From: Prauserella rugosa
GTDB lineage: Bacteria > Actinomycetota > Actinomycetes > Mycobacteriales > Pseudonocardiaceae
Length of the DNA stretch: 64,000 bases
NCBI RefSeq assembly: GCF_000719975.1
Contig: NZ_JOIJ01000012.1
Coordinates: 82,082 to 146,081 of the forward strand
Direction of reading: 5' to 3'
Notes under the pieces: model-generated
The model's input: the letters and a program-made list of their open reading frames with translations, nothing else
The model's database searches: none
What the model was told of the DNA's origin: nothing
Position numbers and translations under genes: made by a program
Shown: piece by piece, positions 18,420 through 26,277 of the stretch
Layout: the number at the start of each line of letters is the position of its first letter
Numbering within the stretch: position 1 is the first letter of the stretch

Positions 18420-18511
18420 TCGCCGTGCTCCGTCGCCTGCACTCCCGCGTGCGCGCGTGGCTCGCGGCAGACCTGCCCGATCGAGACACCCCAGAGGACA
18501 GGGTGTGGTGA
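18416..18511 (+). CDS. 31-residue coupled small ORF
   Basis: ATG 18416 overlaps the stop of the HExxH gene (ATGA). The product is basic then acidic (MIAVLRRLHSRVRAWLAADL, then PDRDTPEDRVW) and could form one amphipathic helix. The overlap and frame usage suggest real translation, but at 31 codons chance cannot be excluded. No function proposed. Confidence 0.4.
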   Translation: MIAVLRRLHSRVRAWLAADLPDRDTPEDRVW

Positions 18512-18596
18512 AAGTTGCACCGGCTGCGATGCGCGCAAGCCCATGGCGGCTCGTAACTCGATCGAGCACGAGCGACACCTGGTGCCTGTTTGCCGG

Positions 18597-19193
18597 TCAC
18601 GAACCATTCGCACTCTTCGGGTGTGAACGCTCGGTCAGGTGGCAGCCAGTGACCGAGGACAGCGAGGTGGCCTTCTTCGTCCCGAACGAGAACTCCGCCC
18701 CGTTGTCGTGGTGAGCACTGACGAGGTGGTCGTTCGGTCGGTCGACAACAGCCTTCGGTTTGCCGAAACCGTGCTTGCCGGTCACCTCAGTGAAGATCTC
18801 CAACGCCCGTGGCCAGTCCGCCTCCGAGATGGGATGATCGAAGTTGGCCCAGTTGGGCATATGGATCGTCACGGCATCGAGATCCCCATACTCCCCGGTA
18901 CACCAGTTCTCGGATTCTTCGTCGGTTGTCTCCCAGGAGTCAGGCAAACCGACCTCGGCGGCTAGACGACGTTGGATCTCGCGCTCGATCTCCGCGTGCT
19001 CACTGATCGCGGTCTCGATGTTCGGGCGCGCTGCAAGCTCGTCGAACGCACTCTGTGATGGCTCAGCGTCCATGTCTTCCCCTTGACCTCCTGTGGAGGA
19101 TCCGCTCCCGCATGCCGTCAGAATCATGACTAAGGCCAAGAAGAACGGCATGGCGAACTTCGAACGGCAGACGGCTGACGGTTGCTGGTGCAC
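18597..19193 (-). CDS. LppA-like putative lipoprotein
   Basis: 198 residues. A signal peptide with lipobox LTAC (Cys28, in LALVMILTACGSGSS) is followed by a mature region rich in Trp/Glu/Asp (LPDSWETTDEESENWC, MPNWANFDHPISEADW, LEIFTEVTGKHGFGKP). The pattern resembles the mycobacterial LppA/LppB lipoprotein family, with moderate certainty. It would be lipid-anchored on the outer face of the membrane. It is the second gene of a two-gene unit with the ORF at 19207-19578 (13-bp gap), opposite in orientation to the HExxH genes. Start at 19193; an internal Met at residue 15 would leave a poor signal peptide. Confidence 0.6.
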   Translation of the reverse strand: MHQQPSAVCRSKFAMPFFLALVMILTACGSGSSTGGQGEDMDAEPSQSAFDELAARPNIETAISEHAEIEREIQRRLAAEVGLPDSWETTDEESENWCTGEYGDLDAVTIHMPNWANFDHPISEADWPRALEIFTEVTGKHGFGKPKAVVDRPNDHLVSAHHDNGAEFSFGTKKATSLSSVTGCHLTERSHPKSANGS

Positions 19194-19206
19194 TACTTCT
19201 ACCCAT

Positions 19207-19578
19207 CTATGGCTCGGGAACAGGCGTAAAGTCAGGCGAACCGATCATTATCCGGGCCATTGCGTACTCGCTCGTCTGGTAGACCTCCGAGCTCTGCCCT
19301 TGGTTCCGCTCCGATTTCATGTACTCGCTGTGCCCGGTCGACGCCTCGGTGCGTTGACCGGGAGCAGGTTGGTATTCCTCGGTGGACATGTGGTGGATGC
19401 CGTCCTGCTCAACGACATCCTTGCCGTACCTCTCGACCGCATCGGGGATGTTCGCGATGGCGTCCTCGCGCGCCTCCCACGCATAGACGTGGTTCTCAGG
19501 GACGTTCAACTCCTTGCCGCTGTCAGTTCCGATCCCCGGAGAGCGCAGCGCGCAGTAACGATTGAGGCACACGGTCAT
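19207..19578 (-). CDS. Hypothetical protein paired with the lipoprotein
   Basis: 123 residues from ATG 19576-19578. Hydrophilic and acidic (NHVYAWEAREDAIANIPDAV, …DVVEQDGIHHMSTEEYQ…), with a Gln/Ser/Tyr-rich end and no signal peptide or membrane segment. The frame is open to 19731, but that extension would overlap the divergent gene at 19622 and is basic low-complexity sequence, so the internal ATG is preferred. Family not recognised. It sits 13 bp upstream of the lipoprotein gene and is probably co-transcribed. Confidence 0.5.
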   Translation of the reverse strand: MTVCLNRYCALRSPGIGTDSGKELNVPENHVYAWEAREDAIANIPDAVERYGKDVVEQDGIHHMSTEEYQPAPGQRTEASTGHSEYMKSERNQGQSSEVYQTSEYAMARIMIGSPDFTPVPEP

Positions 19579-19621
19579 GATCAATTGGACCGGGCCGCAC
19601 GACGCCCAATAGCCCGGATGT

Positions 19622-20395
19622 GTGCCTGAACTTTCAACCTTGCTACTGACCGTCGCGGCTGCCGCCGTGGCCAGTCTGGCCGCGTTCTTCCTTTGGCGAC
19701 ACCTCCGCCGCCGGCGCGAGGCGCGCGACATCGAACGCGCCTATGTCGAGCGGCACCCGCTCGCTTTGACCGCCGCTGAGATTGACCGGGCCCTCGACTC
19801 CCCACCACAACCCGAGTCCGAGCCCCCACCGCCACAGTCGTCCGGGTCCCGCCCCCTCGCACTCGGCGGCGTCACCGTCGCCGCGGCAGTCGCCACGCTG
19901 TTGCTCGTCGTCCGACCCAATGGCGCCCCGACCCCCGATGAGTCCGGCGACAGCGACCCCGCGATCTCCGGAACAGTGCTCACACGATTGCCCGTAGAGC
20001 GCCAGCCCGCCCCGAACCCAGCGCCACCCGCCGCGCCGCGCAGCTCCAACGACCCGACCACCACCGACACCACGCGCCACACGACGCCACCCAGCCCGCC
20101 GGCAGAGACGAGCAACCCGGAGGCGAGCACGACCTCGCGCACGACGACCAGCAGCGACCCACCCGACACCCCACCCACCACGACCGCGACGAGCACGACC
20201 GATCCCACCGATGGCGGCGCGGGCGAGGAGTCCGAGCATTCCCAGCCCGGCACGCGCCCCGGACGCGATAGCCCCGACAGTGAGCAGCCCGATGGTGACC
20301 GCCTCGAACGTGAGCGACCCGATCATGAGCCGCGGCAGTCGTTGGTGCTCTCCCTTGTCGGAGCGGTCGTCGAGCTGATCGATCCGCGACGTTAG
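19622..20395 (+). CDS. Two-helix membrane protein with Pro/Thr/Ser-rich tail
   Basis: 257 residues from GTG 19622. Helix 1 ([19 protein letters not shown], about 7-25) is followed by a basic [11 protein letters not shown] stretch, a Pro-rich linker and helix 2 ([19 protein letters not shown], about 77-95). The rest is a disordered Pro/Thr/Ser region ([15 protein letters not shown]) ending in Asp/Glu/Arg-rich sequence. The orientation would place the tail outside, as a glycosylation-prone stalk. No family recognised. Its stop overlaps the stop of the integrase gene by 3 bp (convergent). Confidence 0.6.
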   Translation: MPELSTLLLTVAAAAVASLAAFFLWRHLRRRREARDIERAYVERHPLALTAAEIDRALDSPPQPESEPPPPQSSGSRPLALGGVTVAAAVATLLLVVRPNGAPTPDESGDSDPAISGTVLTRLPVERQPAPNPAPPAAPRSSNDPTTTDTTRHTTPPSPPAETSNPEASTTSRTTTSSDPPDTPPTTTATSTTDPTDGGAGEESEHSQPGTRPGRDSPDSEQPDGDRLERERPDHEPRQSLVLSLVGAVVELIDPRR

Positions 20396-21297
20396 ATCCG
20401 GTCGCCGAGCCCCATCCGCCGGTGTGCCTCGCGGGCGCGTTCGTCGGCCAAGGAGGCGCCGTAGCGGCGCAACATCTGCGGCGAGCGCCAGCCCGCGTTC
20501 CGCATGAGGTCGGTTTCGCTGCCGCCGTTCGCCAACCATTCGTGCGCCATGGTGTGGCGGAACTGGTGGGCGTGCAGGTTCTGAATCGGCGGGTCGAGCT
20601 CGCGCCCGCGCCGGCGGAGCATGAGTTTGAGTCCGTTGCCGGTCATGGGCGGGCGGTTCTTGTCGGCCAGCCACAGCGCCGGCCGGTCGGCGTGCCGGTG
20701 CTTGCTGCGTACCCGCAGGTACCGCGAGAGCGCGAGCGAGGTTTTCGAGCCGATCGACAGCACCCGGGGCCGCCGGCCCTTGCCGAGCACCTGCACCTGA
20801 TCTTGTTCGAGATCGACATCATCGACGGTCAGTTCCCCGATCTCCGACAGGCGTCCGCCAGTGTCGATCAGCAGGCGGATGATCGCCGCGTCGCGCCGCG
20901 AGATGAAGTCGCGCCCGTCGCACTGTTTGAGCAGCGCCCGCACAGTCTCGAGCGGCAGCACGTCAACCGGCTTCTCGGGCACGTGGGGCGGCTTCATGTG
21001 CTCCATCGGGGAGCGCTCGAGCTCCTCCTCGACCACGAGGAACTTGAAGAACTGTTGCGCGCTGCGGTAGCGCACATTCGCCGTGGCGGCCGAGCGGGTC
21101 TCCACGAGATCGGCGATCCAATCGCCGACATCGTGTCGCGTGACTTCGTCGGGCGCGGGGAGTCGGTCGCGTTCGTCGAGCCAGTCGGCCAACGAACGGG
21201 CGGAGGTCAAGTAGGCCTCGATGGTGCGTTGGGCCTTGTTCTCAGCGGCCAAGACCTTGCCGAAATCACGGATCAGCGACTCCCATTGCTCACGCAT
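20392..21297 (-). CDS. Tyrosine recombinase/integrase of the element
   Basis: 301 residues. The N-terminal SAM-like core-binding domain (about 8-95) is followed by the catalytic domain with Arg149 (GGRLSE), Lys173 (LGKGRRPR), the HxxR box His244-Arg247 (HAHQFRHTM), Trp270 and nucleophile Tyr279 (MLRRYG). All six positions are present, so it should be active. It resembles compact XerC/phage-type integrases and lacks an extended arm-binding domain. Start ATG 21297 is preferred; TTG 21306 would add three residues. It reads away from the tRNA, 77 bp from attR. The repeats between may be its promoter or arm sites. Confidence 0.93.
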   Translation of the reverse strand: MREQWESLIRDFGKVLAAENKAQRTIEAYLTSARSLADWLDERDRLPAPDEVTRHDVGDWIADLVETRSAATANVRYRSAQQFFKFLVVEEELERSPMEHMKPPHVPEKPVDVLPLETVRALLKQCDGRDFISRRDAAIIRLLIDTGGRLSEIGELTVDDVDLEQDQVQVLGKGRRPRVLSIGSKTSLALSRYLRVRSKHRHADRPALWLADKNRPPMTGNGLKLMLRRRGRELDPPIQNLHAHQFRHTMAHEWLANGGSETDLMRNAGWRSPQMLRRYGASLADERAREAHRRMGLGDRI

Positions 21298-21300
21298 GGG

Positions 21301-21346
21301 ACCCAAAGTTATCGTGTCGCTGTGCGCTGTGCAAGTTATCGGGTCG
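21301..21346 (+). repeat. Right copies of putative integrase arm-type sites
   Basis: ACCCAAAGTTATCGTGTCGCT at 21301-21321 and GCAAGTTATCGGGTCG at 21331-21346 are direct repeats of the site at 17629-17649. They lie between the integrase start and attR, so they could also be the integrase operator. Confidence 0.5.
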
Positions 21347-21374
21347 AGCCCGAAACCCGCGTTTTCGCTGGTGA

Positions 21375-21431
21375 GGGGCCATGTGGTGGGCGCAGCTGGG
21401 TTCGAACCAGCGACCCCCTGCTTGTAAGGCA
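21375..21431. repeat. attR: tRNA-Val 3' segment joined to the intact gene
   Basis: 57 bp, identical to 17515-17571. It overlaps the 3' part of the intact tRNA-Val gene and marks the right end of the element. Confidence 0.9.
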
Positions 21432-21458
21432 GGTGCTCTTCCGCTGAGCTATGCGCCC
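21384..21458 (-). tRNA. tRNA-Val, anticodon TAC
   Basis: Read on the minus strand, the acceptor arm GGGCGCA (21458-21452) pairs with TGCGCCC (21394-21388), followed by discriminator A and encoded CCA at 21386-21384. The anticodon arm is CCTGC-CTTACAA-GCAGG, giving anticodon TAC (Val, GTA codons). The T arm is CTGGTTCGAACCAG. 72 nt without CCA. It is the attachment target of the neighbouring element and remains intact. Confidence 0.95.
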
Positions 21459-21512
21459 TGAACCGGCGTCGCCACGTGGGACGCGGCGACGTCCGGGATG
21501 AATCGATCGGCC

Positions 21513-21974
21513 TCAGCCGAGCTGCGCGACGGCCTTCTTCCAGGCCTCCTGGTCACGCGCCTCGCCGGGCTGGTTGACCTCGGCGAACCTCACGATGCCT
21601 TCCTTGTCGATCAGGAAGGTGCCACGGACCGCGAGACCGGCCTGCTCGTTGAACACGCCGTAGGCCTTCGCGACCTCACCGTGCGGCCAGAAGTCCGACA
21701 GCAGCGGAAACTGGTAGCCCTGCTGCTCGGCCCACGCCTTCAGCGAGAACGGCGTGTCCACCGAGACGCCGAGCACCTGGACGCCCTCGTTGTCGTAGTC
21801 CGCGAACTCGTCCCGCAGCTGGCAGAGCTCTCCCTGGCAGATGCCGCTGAACGCGAACGGGTAGAACACCAGCAGCACCGGCTTGTCCCCACGGAACGAC
21901 GACAGGGTGACTTCCTGCTTGTTGTAGTCGTTCAGCGTGAAGTCCGGGGCTTCGGAACCGACCTCGACCGCCAT
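21513..21974 (-). CDS. ahpE: AhpE-type peroxiredoxin
   Basis: 153 residues. The thioredoxin-fold peroxiredoxin motif is [20 protein letters not shown] (about 37-56), with peroxidatic Cys45 in a GIC context and a second Cys at 50. The short length and the lack of a C-terminal resolving Cys fit the actinobacterial AhpE class. It reduces hydroperoxides and peroxynitrite in the cytoplasm, with electrons from mycoredoxin or thioredoxin. It lies beside the DUF3052 gene and aceE, an arrangement shared by many actinobacteria (recalled). Start ATG 21972-21974. Confidence 0.9.
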   Translation of the reverse strand: MAVEVGSEAPDFTLNDYNKQEVTLSSFRGDKPVLLVFYPFAFSGICQGELCQLRDEFADYDNEGVQVLGVSVDTPFSLKAWAEQQGYQFPLLSDFWPHGEVAKAYGVFNEQAGLAVRGTFLIDKEGIVRFAEVNQPGEARDQEAWKKAVAQLG

Positions 21975-22086
21975 ACAGAGCTCCCTCTCGCGCGTGCTCG
22001 TCCGGCCCGCCGGACACCGGCGGGACCGCGTGTGCCCGTCCACCCTAGCGCGGGAGGCCGGGCCTGCGGCGAGCCCGCCGGTGATC

Positions 22087-22512
22087 TCATCGACGTGACG
22101 TCGACCTCGGGACCAGTCGGGTGGCCGTCCAGCCGTCGCCGACCGACAGATTGGAGGTCTGCGACAGGCCGACCGTCGGCACCGCCTCGGCGATCTCACT
22201 GGGTTCGACGTGTCCCGGCTGCCCCGTCTTCGGGGTGAGCACCCACACCACGCCGTCCTCGTCCAGAGGAGTCCGCGCGTCGACGAGCGCGTCACCGAGG
22301 TCGCCGTCGCCGTCCCGCCACCACAGCAGAACCACGTCGATCACCTCGTCCGCGTCCTCGTCGAGCAGCTCCGTGCCGGTGTGCGACTCGATGGCCGCGC
22401 GCAGGTCGTCGTCGACGTCCTCGTCCCAGCCGATCTCCTGGACCACCATGTCCGGCTTGATGCCAAGCCTCTCGGCGACGCTGTGCTGATCAGCGTCTCC
22501 CGCGGCGACCAC
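22087..22512 (-). CDS. DUF3052 conserved actinobacterial protein
   Basis: 141 residues from GTG 22512, with GGAGGAG seven bases upstream deciding the start. Conserved features are MVVQEIGWDEDVDDDLR (about 24-40), DVVLLWWRDGDGDLGDALVDA and VWVLTPKTGQPGHVEPSEI, which match the DUF3052 family of actinobacteria. It is acidic, cytoplasmic and of unknown function. Its conserved place opposite aceE suggests a housekeeping role, but nothing in the sequence names it. Confidence 0.85.
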   Translation of the reverse strand: MVAAGDADQHSVAERLGIKPDMVVQEIGWDEDVDDDLRAAIESHTGTELLDEDADEVIDVVLLWWRDGDGDLGDALVDARTPLDEDGVVWVLTPKTGQPGHVEPSEIAEAVPTVGLSQTSNLSVGDGWTATRLVPRSTSRR

Positions 22513-23058
22513 GACTTCACTCCTCCAACGAACAACGGTGTGCGACCCGTTCGCTCTCGGCCGCACTGCTTACACGGATGCGTTCAGCGAACACTGACGA
22601 CGGCGCGTACGCAACCGTCCACACCGGATCACCCGTTCGCCTGTGCCCAGCATCCCACAGCGAATCCGCCGGTCACGGGCACGTCGCGCGCGCACGCGCG
22701 CGCGTTAAGAGGGTATAGAACCGGCTCGCGCGTCGCGCGCCGAGCGGTCGGGTCTAGGGTGGGAGGCGACGCCCGGACCACGGGCTGACCTGGGCCGTTC
22801 GCCGTTTCCGGCGCCGGTTTCACGTTACCGCCGAGTAGCGATGACACCGGCCGCCCGCGCGACGACGATGGCCTACGACCGGCGGCCACCGATCCCTCGG
22901 CCGAGCACGTGCGCACACCTGCACGAGTTCCCGAGACCGGCGGTACCGGAATCGACCACAAGCGTCAGCAGAGACAACAACACAGCTAACAGCAACAGCT
23001 AACAGCAACATCCAGAGCAACAGCAGAGACAACAGCGACGACTCGGCGAGGAGATCCC
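22513..23058. other. Intergenic region between DUF3052 gene and aceE
   Basis: 546 bp with no gene seen. It holds an alternating purine-pyrimidine CG/CA run (about 22681-22704, Z-DNA-prone), possible -10 boxes TATAGA (22714) and TAGGGT (22755), and a long CA-rich, G-poor leader before aceE (22960-23040). Promoter positions are guesses. Confidence 0.5.
22967..23035 (+). repeat. CA-rich repetitive leader of aceE
   Basis: CAGCTAACAGCAA occurs twice in tandem (22983-22995, 22996-23008). AGCAGAGACAACA flanks it at 22967-22979 and 23022-23034. The tract is almost free of T and GC-poor, so the leader RNA should be unstructured up to the ribosome-binding site. Confidence 0.6.
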
Positions 23059-25875
23059 TTGGCCCCGCAGAACGACAAGGCCGCGCGCGACAGTGACACC
23101 GCCGCCGGCCAGGGAGCCCCGGCTCGCGTACACGTGATCCGCAACGGTCTGGCGGCTCATCTGCCCGACATCGACCCGGAGGAGACCGGCGAATGGCTCG
23201 ACTCCTTCGACGCAGCGCTCGCCACCGGCGGTAAGCAGCGCGCCCGGTACCTGCTCCTGCGGGTACTCGAGCGCGCGCGTGAGCGGAACGTCGGCGTCGC
23301 GCCCCTCACCACGACCGACTACGTCAACACGATCCCCACCGAGAACGAGCCGTGGTTCCCCGGCGACGAGGAGATCGAACGCCGCTACCGCGCCTACATC
23401 CGGTGGAACGCGGCGGTCATGGTGCACCGCGCCCAGCGTCCCGGCGTGGGCGTCGGCGGCCACATCTCGACCTACGCGTCGTCGGCGGCGCTGTACGAGG
23501 TGGGCTTCAACCACTTCTTCCGGGGCAAGGACCACTCCGGCGGCGGCGACCACGTCTTCATCCAGGGCCACGCCTCCCCCGGCATCTACGCCCGCGCGTT
23601 CCTCGAGGGCAGGCTCACCGAGGACCAGATGGACGGCTTCCGCCAGGAGTTCTCCCACGCGGGCGAGGGCGGCGGGTTGCCGTCGTACCCGCACCCGCGG
23701 CTCATGCCGGAGTTCTGGGAGTACCCGACGGTGTCCATGGGCCTCGGCCCCATGAACGCCGTCTACCAGGCCCGGTTCAACCGCTATCTGCACGCGCGGG
23801 GCATCAAGGACACCAGCGACCAGCACGTCTGGGCGTTCCTCGGCGACGGCGAGATGGACGAGCCCGAATCCCGCGGCCTCATCCACGTCGCCGCGGGTGA
23901 GGGCCTCGACAACCTGACCTTCGTCATCAACTGCAACCTGCAGCGCCTCGACGGCCCCGTCCGCGGCAACGGCAAGATCATCCAGGAGCTCGAGGCCTAC
24001 TTCCGCGGTGCGGGCTGGAACGTCATCAAGGTCGTCTGGGGCCGCGAATGGGACGCGCTCCTGCACGCCGACCGCGACGGCGCGCTGGTCAACCTGATGA
24101 ACGTCACCCCCGACGGTGACTTCCAGACCTACAAGGCCAACGACGGCGCCTACGTCCGCGAGCACTTCTTCGGCCGCGACCCGCGCACGAAGGAACTCGT
24201 CAAGGACCTCTCCGACGCCGACATCTGGAACCTCAAGCGCGGCGGTCACGACTACCGCAAGGTGTACGCGGCCTACAAGGCGGCGATGGAGCACCACGGC
24301 CAGCCGACCGTGATCCTGGCCCACACGATCAAGGGATACGGCCTGGGACCGGCGTTCGAGGGCCGCAACGCGACGCACCAGATGAAGAAGCTCACCCTCG
24401 ACGACCTCAAGCTGTTCCGCGACGCCCAGCGCATCCCGATCAGCGACGAGGAACTCGAGCGCGACCCCAAGCTGCCGCCGTACTACCACCCCGGCGAGAA
24501 CTCGCCCGAGATCGAGTACATGCAGGGCAGGCGCAAGACGCTCGGCGGTTACGTCCCCGAACGGCGTCCCAGCCGCGCCAAGCCGCTCGTGCTGCCGGGC
24601 GACAAGGTCTACGACGCGATCCGCAAGGGCTCGGGCAAGCAGGAGGTCGCCACCACGATGGCCTTCGTGCGGCTCGTGCGCGAACTGGCCAAGGACGCCG
24701 AGCTCGGCAAGCGCATCGTGCCGATCATCCCGGACGAGGCCCGCACCTTCGGCCTCGACTCGATGTTCCCGACCAACAAGATCTACAACCCGCACGGGCA
24801 GACTTACACGTCGGTCGACGCGCAGCTCATGCTGGCCTACAAGGAGTCCGAACAGGGTCAGCTGCTGCACGAGGGCATCAACGAGGCCGGGTCGACGGCG
24901 TCGTTCACGGCGGTCGGCACGTCGTACGCCACGCACGGCGAGCCGATGATCCCGATCTACATCTTCTACTCGATGTTCGGGTTCCAGCGCACCGGCGACG
25001 GCCTGTACGCGGCCGCCGACCAGATGACGCGCGGCTTCGTGCTGGGCGCCACGGCCGGCCGCACGACGCTCACCGGCGAGGGCCTGCAGCACGCCGACGG
25101 GCACTCGATCCTGCTGTCGGCCACCAACCCGGCGGCCGTGACGTACGACCCGGCGTGGTCGTTCGAGATCGCCCACATCGTCAAGGACGGCCTGCGCCGC
25201 ATGTACGGCGAGACCGGCCCGGACGGCAACGGGGAGAACGTCTTCTACTACATCACCGTCTACAACGAGCCGTACCAGCAGCCCGCCGAGCCCGAGAACC
25301 TCGACGTCGACGGCCTGCTGAAGGGTCTGTACCGCTACGCGGAGGCGCCCGCCGGTGACGGGCCGGAGGCGCAGATCCTCGTCTCCGGCGTCACCATGCC
25401 GGACGCGCTGCGGGCCCAGCAGATGCTGCTCGACGAGTGGGGCGTGCGCGCGGCCGTGTGGTCGGCCACGTCGTGGACGGAGCTGCGCAGGGAAGCGGTC
25501 GACGTGGACAGGGACAACTTCCTGTACCCCGACGACGAGCCGCGGGTGCCGTACGTGACCCAGGCGCTCCAGGGCGCCGACGGCCCGTTCGTGGCGGTGT
25601 CGGACTGGATGCGGGCCGTTCCGGACCTCATCCGCCCGTGGGTTCCCGGCGACATGCTCACGCTCGGTACCGACGGCTTCGGATTCTCCGACACCCGTCC
25701 GGCGGCGCGGCGGCACTTCCTCGTCGACGCCGAGTCGATCACCGTCGGTGTGCTCACCGCGCTCGCGAAGCAGGGCAAGGTCGACAAGGAAACGGTCACG
25801 CGCGCGGCACAGCAGTACCGCATCGACGACGTCGGCGCGGCCGGCCCGCAGACGTCCGACTCGGGTGTCGCCTGA
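23059..25875 (+). CDS. aceE: Pyruvate dehydrogenase E1 component, homodimeric
   Basis: 938 residues from TTG 23059, with GGCGAGGAG before it. This is the single-chain alpha2-type E1 that decarboxylates pyruvate with thiamine diphosphate and acetylates lipoyl-E2. The ThDP motif is seen as GDGEMDEPE…[11 protein letters not shown] (about 258-305). The active-site His region is [20 protein letters not shown]. The transketolase-like central domain begins near residue 520, and the C-terminal domain ends with [14 protein letters not shown]2 and E3 are shared in actinobacteria; lpd and lipA lie in this window. Confidence 0.97.
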   Translation: MAPQNDKAARDSDTAAGQGAPARVHVIRNGLAAHLPDIDPEETGEWLDSFDAALATGGKQRARYLLLRVLERARERNVGVAPLTTTDYVNTIPTENEPWFPGDEEIERRYRAYIRWNAAVMVHRAQRPGVGVGGHISTYASSAALYEVGFNHFFRGKDHSGGGDHVFIQGHASPGIYARAFLEGRLTEDQMDGFRQEFSHAGEGGGLPSYPHPRLMPEFWEYPTVSMGLGPMNAVYQARFNRYLHARGIKDTSDQHVWAFLGDGEMDEPESRGLIHVAAGEGLDNLTFVINCNLQRLDGPVRGNGKIIQELEAYFRGAGWNVIKVVWGREWDALLHADRDGALVNLMNVTPDGDFQTYKANDGAYVREHFFGRDPRTKELVKDLSDADIWNLKRGGHDYRKVYAAYKAAMEHHGQPTVILAHTIKGYGLGPAFEGRNATHQMKKLTLDDLKLFRDAQRIPISDEELERDPKLPPYYHPGENSPEIEYMQGRRKTLGGYVPERRPSRAKPLVLPGDKVYDAIRKGSGKQEVATTMAFVRLVRELAKDAELGKRIVPIIPDEARTFGLDSMFPTNKIYNPHGQTYTSVDAQLMLAYKESEQGQLLHEGINEAGSTASFTAVGTSYATHGEPMIPIYIFYSMFGFQRTGDGLYAAADQMTRGFVLGATAGRTTLTGEGLQHADGHSILLSATNPAAVTYDPAWSFEIAHIVKDGLRRMYGETGPDGNGENVFYYITVYNEPYQQPAEPENLDVDGLLKGLYRYAEAPAGDGPEAQILVSGVTMPDALRAQQMLLDEWGVRAAVWSATSWTELRREAVDVDRDNFLYPDDEPRVPYVTQALQGADGPFVAVSDWMRAVPDLIRPWVPGDMLTLGTDGFGFSDTRPAARRHFLVDAESITVGVLTALAKQGKVDKETVTRAAQQYRIDDVGAAGPQTSDSGVA

Positions 25876-26030
25876 CGGGCGAAGAAACACCGACCCCGGC
25901 AGACACTCAGCGTGTACGGATCACCGAGGTTGTTTGCCGTTCGCGTGAGGGTGAACCACGAACGAGTGATGCCCCTGGTCAGGCATGATCCACGGGGTCC
26001 ATAGTGGAATCACCGGTGGGGACCGGGGAG

Positions 26031-26080
26031 AACGAAACCGCCCGGCGCAGCGATCCGTCGCAGCGCCGGGCGGTTTCGTT
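26031..26080 (+). terminator. Terminator after aceE
   Basis: 18-bp perfect arms AACGAAACCGCCCGGCGC (26031-26048) and its complement (26063-26080) with a 14-nt loop, 155 bp after the aceE stop and followed by TTGG. It separates aceE from fasR. Confidence 0.8.
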
Positions 26081-26092
26081 GGTACGGGAGCC

Positions 26093-26175
26093 CTGCGTGT
26101 TGGTATGAGGCCCTGGCTGGTTGGTACGCGGCGCTGGCTGGTTGGTACGCGGCGCTGGCTGGTTGGTGCGGGGCC
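26093..26175. repeat. 21-bp intergenic tandem array
   Basis: CTGGCTGGTTGGTACGCGGCG is repeated exactly at 26113-26133 and 26134-26154. A degenerate copy follows at 26155-26175 and a weaker one precedes it from 26093. It lies between the aceE terminator and fasR. The 400-bp gap 25876-26277 holds nothing else I can identify apart from the terminator and the fasR promoter. Confidence 0.7.
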
Positions 26176-26262
26176 TGGCCGCCGCGGACCGGACCTCACG
26201 ACCGCGGGGCGACCGCGCGGGGGGGCGATCGCGGGCGCAGGGCAATCGCGGGCGCGGCGACG

Positions 26263-26268
26263 TACGAT
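26263..26268 (+). promoter_or_regulatory. -10 box of fasR, leaderless start
   Basis: TACGAT lies 9 nt before the fasR ATG (26278) with no ribosome-binding site between, suggesting transcription starts at the ATG. Confidence 0.4.
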
Positions 26269-26277
26269 CGCTGACAA

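Larger units (their letters stand above)
17515..21431. mobile_element. 3.9-kb integrated element at tRNA-Val(TAC)
   Basis: It is bounded by an exact 57-bp direct repeat (17515-17571 and 21375-21431) that equals the tRNA-Val 3' part plus 9 bp beyond the CCA end. The right copy completes the intact tRNA; the left copy is a remnant. A tyrosine integrase reads inward from the tRNA side, as in actinomycete integrative elements. Inside are a small membrane protein, a secreted HExxH protein, a 31-codon ORF, a lipoprotein plus partner on the other strand, and a Pro/Thr-rich membrane protein. No Rep, Xis, FtsK-like transfer or relaxase gene is seen, so mobilisation would need a helper. The AT-richer, low-codon-bias genes differ from flanking core genes. 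Confidence 0.85.

Noticed and set aside
18508..18714. 68-codon ORF starting GTG over the stop of the 31-codon ORF
   Set aside because: Coupling is tempting, but it runs antisense into the lipoprotein gene and has no recognisable pattern; the lipoprotein reading is stronger.
22681..22704. Alternating CG/CA run as a Z-DNA regulatory element
   Set aside because: Composition alone permits it in a 70% GC genome; nothing else marks it as functional.
22999..25890. Open frame of about 960 codons antisense to aceE
   Set aside because: Same GC-driven artefact; the plus-strand aceE has all catalytic motifs and a ribosome-binding site.
26093..26175. Possible CRISPR-like array
   Set aside because: Units are contiguous with no unique spacers, and no cas genes are present; it is a simple tandem repeat. 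No CRISPR array was seen in the window.
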